A stretch of 64,000 nucleotides of DNA from Streptomyces sp. NBC_01445 (GTDB lineage: Bacteria > Actinomycetota > Actinomycetes > Streptomycetales > Streptomycetaceae). The translations under genes and the position numbers were made by a program. Of this stretch, positions 33,531 through 41,433 are shown piece by piece. Positions within the stretch are counted from its first letter, which is position 1. Each line of letters starts with the position of its first letter. The stretch lies in NCBI RefSeq assembly GCF_035918235.1, contig NZ_CP109485.1, positions 5,022,001 through 5,086,000 on the forward strand. Direction: 5' to 3'. The notes under the pieces were generated by a model that was given only the letters and a program-made list of their open reading frames with translations, was not told where the DNA came from and made no database searches.

Positions 33531-35762
33531 ATGGGAAAGAAGCGCTCGGGCGGTGGACTGTCACCGACTCAGCAGGCCGCCAAGTTCCTTGGTGTCAGTG
33601 TCCTCGCGGGAGCCGTCCTCGCCGGAATCGCGCTGCCCGCAGCAGGCGCGCTCGGCCTGGCAGCGAAGGGCTCGGTCGAGGGATTCGACGAGATCCCGGC
33701 CAACCTCAAGCAGCCGCCACTCAGTCAGCGCACCACGATCCTGGACAACAAGGGCGGCGCGATCGCGACGGTCTACTCGCGCGACCGCACGGTGGTGCCC
33801 CTCAAGGACATCTCGCCGTACATGCAGAAGGCGCTCGTCGCGATCGAGGACTCGCGCTTCTACGAACACGGCGCCGTCGACGTGAAGGGCATCCTGCGCG
33901 CGATCAACGAGAACGCGCAGAGCGGCGGTGTCGCGCAGGGCGCGTCCACGCTCACCCAGCAGTACGTGAAGAACGTCTTCATGGAGGAGGCCGGCGACGA
34001 CCCGACAAAGCTCGCCCAGGCCACCCAGCAGACGATCGGCCGCAAGATCCGCGAGCTGAAGTACGCGATCCAGCTCGAGGACAAGCTCGGCAAGAAGCGC
34101 ATCCTCGCCAACTACCTGAACATCACGTACTTCGGTGAGCAGGCATACGGCGTGGAGGCCGCCTCGCGGCGGTACTTCTCCAAGTCGGCGAAGGACCTGA
34201 CGGTCGAGGAGTCCGCGATGCTGGCCGGCATCGTCCAGTCCCCGAGCCGCTACGACCCCGTCAACGACGAGGCGGAGGCCACCAAGCGACGGAACGTCGT
34301 GCTCCAGCGGATGGCCGAGACGCACGACATCTCCCAGGCCGAGGCGGACCGCGCCAAGGAGAAGCCGCTCGGCCTGAAGATCAGCAAGCCGCAGAACGGC
34401 TGCATCACGGCGGTCAAGGGCGCGGGCTTCTTCTGCGACTACGTACGCGAGGTGTTCCTCACCGACCCGGTCTTCGGCAAGACGAAGGAAGCGCGGGCGA
34501 AGCTCTGGAACCGGGGCGGCCTCAGGGTGCAGACCACCCTCGACCCGCAGACGCAGGAATCGGTGCAGGCGTCGATCAAGGATCACGTCTACCAGACGGA
34601 CAAGGTCGCGACGGCGGCCACGTTCATCGAGCCCGGCACCGGCAAGATCCTCGGCATGGGCCAGTCGAAGCCGTACGGCTTCGGCAAGAACGAGACGCAG
34701 ATCAACTACTCGGTCGACCGCAAGATGAGCGGGTCGAACTTCGGCTTCCCGACGGGTTCGACGTTCAAGCCGTTCCTCGCCGCGGCCGCCCTGGAGCAGG
34801 GCACCCCGGTGACGAAGTCGTACCCGGCGCCGTACCGGATGCCGTATCCGAAGTCGGTCCAGACGTGCAGCGGCAAGCCGTGGGTGAACAACGGCGGCTT
34901 CACCGTGGAGAACGAGAACGAGTCCGAGTTCGGTCCGTACGCGCTGGAGGAGGCGATGGCCAAGTCCATCAACACCTACTTCGTGCAGATGATCGGCGAC
35001 ACCGGGATGTGCCCGGTGATGGACATGGCCGACAAGCTGGGCGTCGTCCAGGGCAACGGCGACAAGCTCCCCGAGGTCCCGGCCATCGTCCTCGGCTCCA
35101 AGGGCATCTCGCCGCTGACCATGGCGAGCGCGTACGCCGCCTTCGCCAACCGCGGCACGTACTGCACGCCGGTCGCCATCGAGTCGATCACGGCCCCCGG
35201 CGACAAGTCGCTGCCGGTGCCGAAGTCGTCGTGCTCGCGCGCGATGACCACGAAGACCGCCGACAGCATCAACACCCTGCTGAGCGGCGTGATCGACTCC
35301 GGTACGGGCAGGGAGGCCGGTCTGACCGACCGGGCCAACGCGGGCAAGACGGGTACGACCGACAGCCGTAAGAACGCCTGGTTCGTGGGGTACACGCCGA
35401 ACCTGTCCGGCGCGGTCTGGGTCGGCAGCGCCCTGCAGAACGTCGAGATGGAGAACATCACCATCGGCGGCGTGTACCAGCCGAAGGTCTTCGGCGGCCA
35501 GGTCCCCGGACCGATCTGGAAGGACGCCATGGTCGGCGCCCTCGCCGACAAGCCGTCCCCCGACTTCAACCTGATCGACATCCCTGACCCCGATGAGGAC
35601 GAGGAGAGGGACCATGACAGGGACCATGACAGGGACGAGGAGCCGGGCCGGGGCGGCTCGAAGCCGGGCACCAACAGCGGCGGAAACGGCAACAGCCCGT
35701 GGCCGGGCCTCCCGACGGGCCTGCTGGGTGGCGGGAACGGGCACGGGGGCGGGCGCCGCTGA
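33531..35762 (+). CDS. Class A penicillin-binding protein (PonA type)
   Basis: A 743-residue bifunctional peptidoglycan synthase. A single transmembrane helix (about residues 20-45) is followed by a family 51 glycosyltransferase domain (IEDSRFYEHGAVD with the catalytic Glu, QGASTLTQQYVKN, RRYFSKSAKDLT). The transpeptidase has the three active-site motifs STFK, SIN and KTGT. The C-terminus is a low-complexity tail with Asp-His-Arg repeats, then Gly/Asn-rich sequence. No PASTA domain, unlike mycobacterial PonA2, although its place next to wblA is the ponA2 position. Confidence 0.95.
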   Translation: MGKKRSGGGLSPTQQAAKFLGVSVLAGAVLAGIALPAAGALGLAAKGSVEGFDEIPANLKQPPLSQRTTILDNKGGAIATVYSRDRTVVPLKDISPYMQKALVAIEDSRFYEHGAVDVKGILRAINENAQSGGVAQGASTLTQQYVKNVFMEEAGDDPTKLAQATQQTIGRKIRELKYAIQLEDKLGKKRILANYLNITYFGEQAYGVEAASRRYFSKSAKDLTVEESAMLAGIVQSPSRYDPVNDEAEATKRRNVVLQRMAETHDISQAEADRAKEKPLGLKISKPQNGCITAVKGAGFFCDYVREVFLTDPVFGKTKEARAKLWNRGGLRVQTTLDPQTQESVQASIKDHVYQTDKVATAATFIEPGTGKILGMGQSKPYGFGKNETQINYSVDRKMSGSNFGFPTGSTFKPFLAAAALEQGTPVTKSYPAPYRMPYPKSVQTCSGKPWVNNGGFTVENENESEFGPYALEEAMAKSINTYFVQMIGDTGMCPVMDMADKLGVVQGNGDKLPEVPAIVLGSKGISPLTMASAYAAFANRGTYCTPVAIESITAPGDKSLPVPKSSCSRAMTTKTADSINTLLSGVIDSGTGREAGLTDRANAGKTGTTDSRKNAWFVGYTPNLSGAVWVGSALQNVEMENITIGGVYQPKVFGGQVPGPIWKDAMVGALADKPSPDFNLIDIPDPDEDEERDHDRDHDRDEEPGRGGSKPGTNSGGNGNSPWPGLPTGLLGGGNGHGGGRR

Positions 35763-35934
35763 GGCGGCTACCGCTCGGACCGGACGGTGACGGTACGCGG
35801 ATGGGGCGCCCCCTCTATCGGGGACGCCCCATCGGCATATGTGTGAGGGGTGAGGCGGAAGACCGGAACGAGACCGGAACGTCTTCCCCCACCCCGAAGG
35901 GCACTCTCAGCGGGCGAGCACCCCGGCGGACACC

Positions 35935-36399
35935 TCAGCCGGCGAGCAGCTGCTTCACAACGGCGGCCACGCGGCCGCCCTCCGCCAGGCCCGCGACCTT
36001 CGGGTTCACGATCTTCATGACCTGGCCCATGGCGCGCGGCCCCTCGGCGCCGGCCGCCTTCGCCTCCCCGACCGCCTGGGCGACGATCTGGTGCAGCTCG
36101 TCGTCGGAGAGCTGCTTCGGCAGGTACTCGGCGAGCACCACACCCTCCGCCTTCTCCCGCTCGGCCTGCTCGGCGCGGCCGCCCTGCGCGAACGCCTCGG
36201 CGGCCTCGCGGCGCTTCTTCGCCTCGCGGGTGATCACCTTCTGCACCTCGTCGTCGGACAGCTCGCGCGCCGTCTTGCCCGCGACCTCCTCCTTCGTGAT
36301 GGCGGAGAGGGTGAGCCGGAGCGTCGAGGAGCGCAGCTCGTCACGCCCCCTGATCGCGGCGGTGAGGTCTTCCTGCAGCTTCGACTTGAGCGTGGTCAT
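35935..36399 (-). CDS. GatB/YqeY-domain protein
   Basis: A 154-residue YqeY-like protein starting at ATG 36399 (MTTLKSKLQEDLTAAIRGRDE). The body is Ala/Glu-rich and helical; ALRLTLSAI-type and EYLPKQLSDDEL plus GQVMKIVNPKVAGLAEGGRV are family hallmarks. The domain resembles the tRNA-binding tail of GatB, but standalone YqeY has no settled function. Divergent from the metallophosphoesterase gene, 76 nt apart. Confidence 0.92.
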   Translation of the reverse strand: MTTLKSKLQEDLTAAIRGRDELRSSTLRLTLSAITKEEVAGKTARELSDDEVQKVITREAKKRREAAEAFAQGGRAEQAEREKAEGVVLAEYLPKQLSDDELHQIVAQAVGEAKAAGAEGPRAMGQVMKIVNPKVAGLAEGGRVAAVVKQLLAG

Positions 36400-36475
36400 G
36401 CAGCGATTGTCGCAGGTACGCAATGCCCTACGCCCCTTGATTTCCGGGACCTGCCGGGTCTGACACGATGGGCGT

Positions 36476-37414
36476 ATGCGCGCGCGATACGGGGTTCCCC
36501 TGAAAGTGACAGCAGGCATCACGGCGGCGGGCGCCGCCGGACTGATCTACGCGGCGGGGTTCGAAGCCCGTTCGTTCCGTCTCCGACGGGTCACGGTCCC
36601 GGTGCTTCCCGCGGGGATGCGCCCGCTGCGCGTCCTGCAGGTGTCCGACATCCACATGGTCGGCGGCCAGCGCAAGAAGCAGCGCTGGCTGCGCTCCCTG
36701 GCCGGCCTGCGCCCCGACATCGTGATCAACACGGGCGACAACCTGTCCGACACGGAGGGCGTGCCGGAGGTCCTGGACGCGCTGGGCCCGCTGATGGACT
36801 TCCCCGGGGCGTACGTCTTCGGCTCGAACGACTACTACGGCCCCAAGCCCCGCAACCCGGTCCGCTACCTCTTCGAGAAGGCCCGCGGCGCCCACGGCCT
36901 CAACGGCAACGCCCCCGCGGTCGGCGTCGTCCACAACCCGTGGGAGGACCTGCGCGACGGGTTCGACTCGGCGGGCTGGCTGAACCTGACGAACACGCGG
37001 GGCGCCCTCAAGATCGAGGGCATGGAGATCGGCTTCACGGGCCTGGACGACCCGCACATCAAGCGCGACCGGTACGCGCACGTGGCGGGCGGTCCGGACT
37101 CGGGCGCCGACTTCTCGATGGGGATCGTGCACGCTCCGTACCTGCGTGCCCTGGACGCGTTCACGGCGGACGGCTACCCGCTGGTACTGGCGGGCCACAC
37201 CCACGGCGGCCAGGTCTGCATCCCCTTCTACGGGGCGCTGGTCACCAACTGCGACCTGGACACGGACCGCGTGAAGGGCCTGTCGACCCACGAGTCCGAA
37301 GGCCGCCGCTCCTACCTGCACGTCTCAGCCGGCTGCGGCGCGAACCGCTACACCCCGGTCCGCTTCGCCTGCCCGCCGGAGGCGACCCTCCTGACCCTGA
37401 CCCCCGGACCCTGA
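36476..37414 (+). CDS. Membrane-anchored metallophosphoesterase
   Basis: A 312-residue calcineurin-like phosphoesterase. A hydrophobic helix at residues 9-27 anchors it. Metal motifs in order: VSDIHM (D-x-H), NTGDNLSD (GD), GSNDYYG (GN(H/D)-type with Asp), GIVHAPY, and LAGHTHGGQ (GHTH). The group includes UDP-diacylglucosamine hydrolase-like and phosphodiesterase enzymes; substrate unknown. It ends 91 bases before tRNA-Pro and is the last core gene before the island, matching Rv3683 in the mycobacterial order. Confidence 0.93.
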   Translation: MRARYGVPLKVTAGITAAGAAGLIYAAGFEARSFRLRRVTVPVLPAGMRPLRVLQVSDIHMVGGQRKKQRWLRSLAGLRPDIVINTGDNLSDTEGVPEVLDALGPLMDFPGAYVFGSNDYYGPKPRNPVRYLFEKARGAHGLNGNAPAVGVVHNPWEDLRDGFDSAGWLNLTNTRGALKIEGMEIGFTGLDDPHIKRDRYAHVAGGPDSGADFSMGIVHAPYLRALDAFTADGYPLVLAGHTHGGQVCIPFYGALVTNCDLDTDRVKGLSTHESEGRRSYLHVSAGCGANRYTPVRFACPPEATLLTLTPGP

Positions 37415-37505
37415 GAAAACCGGATTTCGTCTACGGCCGCCGGTCCGCTAAAGTAATCGATGTCGCCACGACCTGCAGAACTGCGGGACAGTGGAGCAAC
37501 GACAT

Positions 37506-37579
37506 CGGGGTGTAGCGCAGCTTGGCAGCGCGCTTCGTTCGGGACGAAGAGGTCGTGGGTTCAAATCCCGCCACCCCGA
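37506..37579 (+). tRNA. tRNA-Pro(CGG)
   Basis: A full cloverleaf: acceptor CGGGGTG/CACCCCG with discriminator A, D-stem GCGC, anticodon stem CTTCG/CGAAG with loop TTCGGGA (anticodon CGG), and T-arm GTGGGTTCAAATCCCGC. No encoded CCA. Its 3' part, from the anticodon loop on, is the crossover segment of the genomic island to the right. Confidence 0.97.
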
Positions 37580-37646
37580 CAGCTGAAACACCAGGTCAGA
37601 CCCCCTGCACTCGCTTGAGTGCAGGGGGTCTTTCTGTTTGTGCGGG
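37538..37646. repeat. Attachment-site repeat attL (109 bp, in tRNA-Pro)
   Basis: These 109 bases, from the anticodon loop through the tRNA terminator to TGTGCGGG, recur identically at 48259-48367. The left copy completes the intact tRNA gene. This is the classical outcome of tyrosine-recombinase integration into a tRNA 3' end. Confidence 0.95.
37598..37631 (+). terminator. tRNA-Pro terminator
   Basis: A perfect 15-bp stem (AGACCCCCTGCACTC at 37598-37612 with 37617-37631), a four-base loop and a short T-run follow the tRNA. It lies within the duplicated att segment, so an identical copy sits at the right end of the island. Confidence 0.9.
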
Positions 37647-37700
37647 TAGTCCTGGGAGAAATCTGGGAGAAGATCTTGGAATTTCTCTCCCGAACGGGTT

Positions 37701-37778
37701 CTACGGACTCGCCCTCCATCGCTCCCGCAAGAGGCCATCGAGCACCGCCACCGGAGACGTGGTGGCGATGCTCGGACT
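37701..37778 (-). pseudogene. 3' tail of an integrase gene next to attL
   Basis: Leftward reading gives TTSPVAVLDGLLRERWRASP then a TAG at 37701. The same tail (TTSPVAVLDALLRERLRA) occurs in the integrase fragment near 43.4 kb, and the DNA from 37686 to 37778 matches 43369-43461 closely. An integrase 3' end beside attL is where the original gene should end. The rest is gone, with an IS110 element inserted about 125 bp further on. Confidence 0.6.
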
Positions 37779-37904
37779 CTGGGATGGAGGGGGCGCCGTG
37801 CGCGAGTGCCGGCCGGTTCGTAGCGAGCGTTGCGGGCTCCCATCCCGTCCGCCATCGACCCAGGCAGAGCCGAGCAGACGCGGCCCATGGCGTCCAGGAA
37901 GCTC

Positions 37905-39075
37905 CTATAGATCGTCAAGCGGCCTGTAGGAGGTGTAGACGTGGGATATTCATGCTGGTCAGATGCTTGTAGACCTCTCGCGCGATGAAGCGTTTGAGGC
38001 AGCGAAAGATGTCCTTCTTGGACATGCCTTCGGCAGTGCGTCGCGCGACGTAGAGGCGGGTGCGGGGGTCGTAGCGCATCCGCACGAGGGCGATCGTGTG
38101 GAGGGCATGGTTGGCCTGGCGGTCGCCGCCGCGGTTGAGGCGGTGGCGGTTGGTCCGGCCCGAACTGGCGGAGATGGGGGCTGCCCCGCAAAGGTGGGCG
38201 AAGGAAGCTTCGGACTTCAGCCGGTCGGGATTGTCGCCTGCGGTGATCAGGAGTTGGGCGGCCGTTTCGGTGCCCACACCGATCAAATCCACAAGCCCGG
38301 GAGCCGCTTGCGCGACCAGGGGGTCGAGTTCGGCGTCGGCCTCGGCTATCTCCTGGGTGAGGTGCTGGTGGCGGCGGGCCAGACGCCGCAGCGCGGTTCG
38401 CACGGCGCAGGTCGGGTCGGCGAGGTCCGCGCCGGGGCGAGAGCGGGCTAGCTGCGCAATCAGTTGGTAGGTGGGCAGGCTGCGCAGTCGTTCCCGGACC
38501 TCGGCGGGGGCGGAGACGATGAGCGTGCGGATCTGGTTGATCGTCTGGGTGCGGGACTTGATGGCGGAGCGGCGGACCACCCGCAGGGACCGGATGGCTT
38601 CCACGATGCCGTCGCGGGTCTTGGGCCGGCCGTGAGCGCGGCCGGACAGGACGGCGGTCGCGGCGGCATAGGCATCGACGGGGTCGGACTTGCCGTTGGC
38701 CCGGCGGGCCTTGCGGTCAGGACGGTCGACGTCGACCACGCTCACCTCGTTCACCCGAAGGAACCGGGCGAGTTCGGATCGTAGGCGCCGGTCCCCTCAA
38801 CCCCGACGGCGAGCACGTCACCGTGCAAGCGCATCCACTCCACCAGGCGGCGGTAGCCGTCGGGGGTGGTGGGGAACGAAGCGGTGGCCAGGTGCCGGCC
38901 AATGGTGTCAATCACGGCTGCCTGGTGGAAGTCAGTGTGGGTGTCCACGCCGCCGACCACCGCGATCTGATCTGCCATGCTGGGTGCTGCTGTCCTTCCG
39001 TGCGATACGCGAGGGATTGCACGGGCCGGTCGGGCGTCAGGACAAGACTGTGATGGGACCTTTGGCCGGGCTCCT
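37905..39075 (-). mobile_element. IS110-family insertion sequence (ends approximate)
   Basis: A single transposase gene occupies nearly the whole element. GCTCCTAT occurs at both putative ends (near 37904 and 39072), as expected for IS110-type elements that lack terminal inverted repeats and use a short core. The region upstream of the transposase start (about 38979-39160) is non-coding and is where a bridge RNA would be encoded in the IS110 group. Ends are estimates. Confidence 0.6.
37915..38978 (-). pseudogene. IS110-family transposase, frameshifted
   Basis: ATG 38978 opens MADQIAVVGGVDTHTDFHQA (first acidic residue of the RuvC-like DEDD domain) and VGVEGTGAY. One base is then missing near 38785 (TAC-GATCC for TAC-GGATCC), and the rest continues in another frame as ELARFLRVNEVSVVDVDRPDRKARR, SDPVDA, and the C-terminal transposase_20 domain (LVDLIGVGTETAAQLL, FAHLCGAAPI, HRLNRGGDRQANHALH). 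About 355 codons when joined. As written it is inactive unless frameshifting or a sequence error is involved. Confidence 0.85.
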
Positions 39076-39330
39076 ATGAGGTCACAGGCGCTCGACCGGC
39101 CGCGTGCATAGCGGCACCGCCCAGACCGCCGACGATTCCTGGAAAAGACAGCCCGAAGCGTCAATCGTTCGGTGGGTCAGGCCGCCGAGCGGTGCCATGA
39201 CCAATCCTCACAGTCGTTCGTACAGTGGCGCGCTCCACCTGGACGCCATGAACCACGCCCGCTCCACGGTGTGTGGGTCGACGGCGGACGGGATGGGAGC
39301 TGGGGTAGGTAGTGGGGTGAGGGTGGGGCC

Positions 39331-40479
39331 TCAGCCAGCCCGTTCGCTCTGAGCAGGTACCAGTGCGCGGGATGCCCGGGACGCGTCGGCCATTCCTCCG
39401 GATCCCGAGCCCCGAACGGCGCGTCGCCACAGCTGTCCCAGAGCCCGGTAGAAGCGGTCAGGAAGGAACGCGGCGTCCGCGACGATCATGGCGCCGGAGA
39501 AGAGCGGCAGGCCCAGGAACACCGCGATACCCACGTGCATGCCCAACAGCATCGCCAACACGGGGTACTTGAGCCTGCCGAACAGGACGAACGGGAAGGC
39601 CACCTGCAACAGCACGGTCAGGTAGCAGGCGATGGCGAGCAGTACGTCGTGTTCGTCCGCCACGGCGGAGAGCCCAGGCCAGGGCTGGAACACGTCGAGG
39701 TTCAGGGCGTAGTGGAGAGCGGTGCCGTTGTCCCAGGCGGCGCCCTGAACCTTGTACAGGCCTGCGGATCCGTAGAGGAAGCAGACCTGGGCGGCGATGA
39801 CGAGCATGCCGCAGTTGTGCAGCACGGTGATCACTGTCAGCCGCGCATCGCGGAGGTGGCGTCGTAGCTCGCCGGATGCCTGGTCCAGCGGAAGCCGGAC
39901 TGCCTTGCCGGTGGATGCTCGGAGCCGGGTCCTGCGCGCGTCGAGGGACCAGCGTCGGCCGCATGCGGTGACGACGAGGTAGAGGACCATGAGGAGGATG
40001 AGGGTGTCCCCTCCGTCCGTCATGTAGATCGCCCTGGCGTGGAACGACGTCACCACGACCGCGAACAGCACGGACACCGCTCTGGTCCGCCAGCCCAGCA
40101 TGAACAGCGCGGAGATGACGAGGGCTGCCGTGTAACAGACCTCGAAGTAGGCCCGGCTGTCGGACAGCGTGAGGATGCTGGCCCACCCGGTCTGGTCGAA
40201 GAGTTGCCTGGCCAGTGCCGGCGTCCACGGTGAGCCGGGACCCCAGATCTCGTTGCGGTGGGGAAACTCGCGTAGCAGGAAGGCGAAGTAGAGGAACCCG
40301 TAGCCGATGCGCAGAACCGCCGCAGCGTACAGGGAGATGGGCCGCTCCAGCAGGAGAGTGAGGAGCGTACCGATGCGGACGGGCATGCGCTGCGGCGTGC
40401 GTGCGCTCGCCCGCTCGGTGCCGTGTCCGGGTCGCGACGGCGATGTCGCCGAAGTCGATGTCTGCTCAGCCTGCTGCAT
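39331..40479 (-). CDS. HTTM-domain membrane protein (SdpB/gamma-carboxylase-like)
   Basis: A 382-residue multi-pass membrane protein with the horizontally transferred transmembrane (HTTM) signature: LYAAAVLRIGYGFLYFAFLL, RWFDP-like HRNEIWGPGSPWT, then about eight hydrophobic segments including GSAGLYKVQGAAWDNGTALHYAL. The domain is shared by vitamin K-dependent gamma-carboxylase and by SdpB, which matures the SdpC toxin in Bacillus. The first 35 residues and last 30 are low-complexity. Its start overlaps the end of the DUF5819 gene by 14 bases, so the two are coupled. Confidence 0.88.
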   Translation of the reverse strand: MQQAEQTSTSATSPSRPGHGTERASARTPQRMPVRIGTLLTLLLERPISLYAAAVLRIGYGFLYFAFLLREFPHRNEIWGPGSPWTPALARQLFDQTGWASILTLSDSRAYFEVCYTAALVISALFMLGWRTRAVSVLFAVVVTSFHARAIYMTDGGDTLILLMVLYLVVTACGRRWSLDARRTRLRASTGKAVRLPLDQASGELRRHLRDARLTVITVLHNCGMLVIAAQVCFLYGSAGLYKVQGAAWDNGTALHYALNLDVFQPWPGLSAVADEHDVLLAIACYLTVLLQVAFPFVLFGRLKYPVLAMLLGMHVGIAVFLGLPLFSGAMIVADAAFLPDRFYRALGQLWRRAVRGSGSGGMADASRASRALVPAQSERAG

Positions 40480-41233
40480 GGCCGGCCACCTTCCACCAGG
40501 GCAGGTAACGGGTGCCTGCGGGCCTTGGTGCAGCCGCGCCGGGACCGGGGCCGCCCGCTGCGGACGGCCCGGCGATGGGCAGGATGATCACCCGCAGTTG
40601 GATGGACTCGAATGCGCCGTGACGATGGGCGGCGACGCGATCCGCCGCGATGTTGCGCAGGTATTGCTGGATCATCAGAGCGCGTTGCGAGCGCGAGTGG
40701 TCGTCGCTGCCGTGCGTTTGGAGGTAGGAATTCCAGGCCCGTCGCAGCATGTTCTGCGCTGTGTGGCTCGGAAAGGGGTCGTGTTTCACTGCGGCTGTGT
40801 CGACGGCGGTCAGGTCGAACCAGCCGCTGACCTGAGTGGTGCCGTTCGGGGCGGTGTGCATGGTCCTTGCCGAGATCTGCCGGTTGACCGACTCCGGGTC
40901 CGGTGCGAAGAGCCGCCAGTTCTGCTCGAACAACGGGAAGACCCAGGCGTTGACCTGCCGGCTGTACTGCCGGGAGAGCGGATTCGGCGGTGCCACCTGC
41001 AGGAACACCAGGAGCACGTGCGTCAGGGCGGTCGCCAGACACAGGACCACGGCGATACGAACTCCGGCCTTCAGAGCGACGGGCGGCTCGGCAGGCCCTT
41101 GGAACACAAGAGGGCTCCCGCCCCCGTTCTGTGCGGTCGGCTCAGCGCCGGTCCGGTCCGATTCGTCTGCATCCGCTGATGCCACGCCACCCTGTACGGG
41201 CCCATCCGGCCTGTCCGTCTCGACTTCTCTCAC
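40466..41233 (-). CDS. DUF5819 single-pass membrane protein
   Basis: A 255-residue protein. GTG 41233 follows AGGAGAAG by six bases and is preferred to ATG 41299. A hydrophilic N-terminus precedes one helix (IAVVLCLATALTHVLLVFLQVAP, about residues 60-82), then a family-typical extracytoplasmic part with VNAWVFPLFEQNWRLFAPDP and SARTMHTAPNG. DUF5819 genes regularly pair with HTTM genes in Streptomyces. The order resembles sdpA-sdpB, with DUF5819 in the SdpA position. Function unproven. Confidence 0.85.
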   Translation of the reverse strand: MREVETDRPDGPVQGGVASADADESDRTGAEPTAQNGGGSPLVFQGPAEPPVALKAGVRIAVVLCLATALTHVLLVFLQVAPPNPLSRQYSRQVNAWVFPLFEQNWRLFAPDPESVNRQISARTMHTAPNGTTQVSGWFDLTAVDTAAVKHDPFPSHTAQNMLRRAWNSYLQTHGSDDHSRSQRALMIQQYLRNIAADRVAAHRHGAFESIQLRVIILPIAGPSAAGGPGPGAAAPRPAGTRYLPWWKVAGHAAG

Positions 41234-41433
41234 CTGCTTCTCCTGAACTTTCGCCGGCGGCGCGCGACGGAATCGATGACGATCCGCGCCGCGCGCCACC
41301 CGTCCTACTCCCGCACGCGGGCGGCTGCCCCCGAGCAGGCACCCCCACCGGACAGTTCCATCACGTGATGCAGCTACGCCTTCGCGAACCGCAGGTCGTG
41401 CGGGAAGCGCTCCGTGCCGCGCCGACCATCGCG

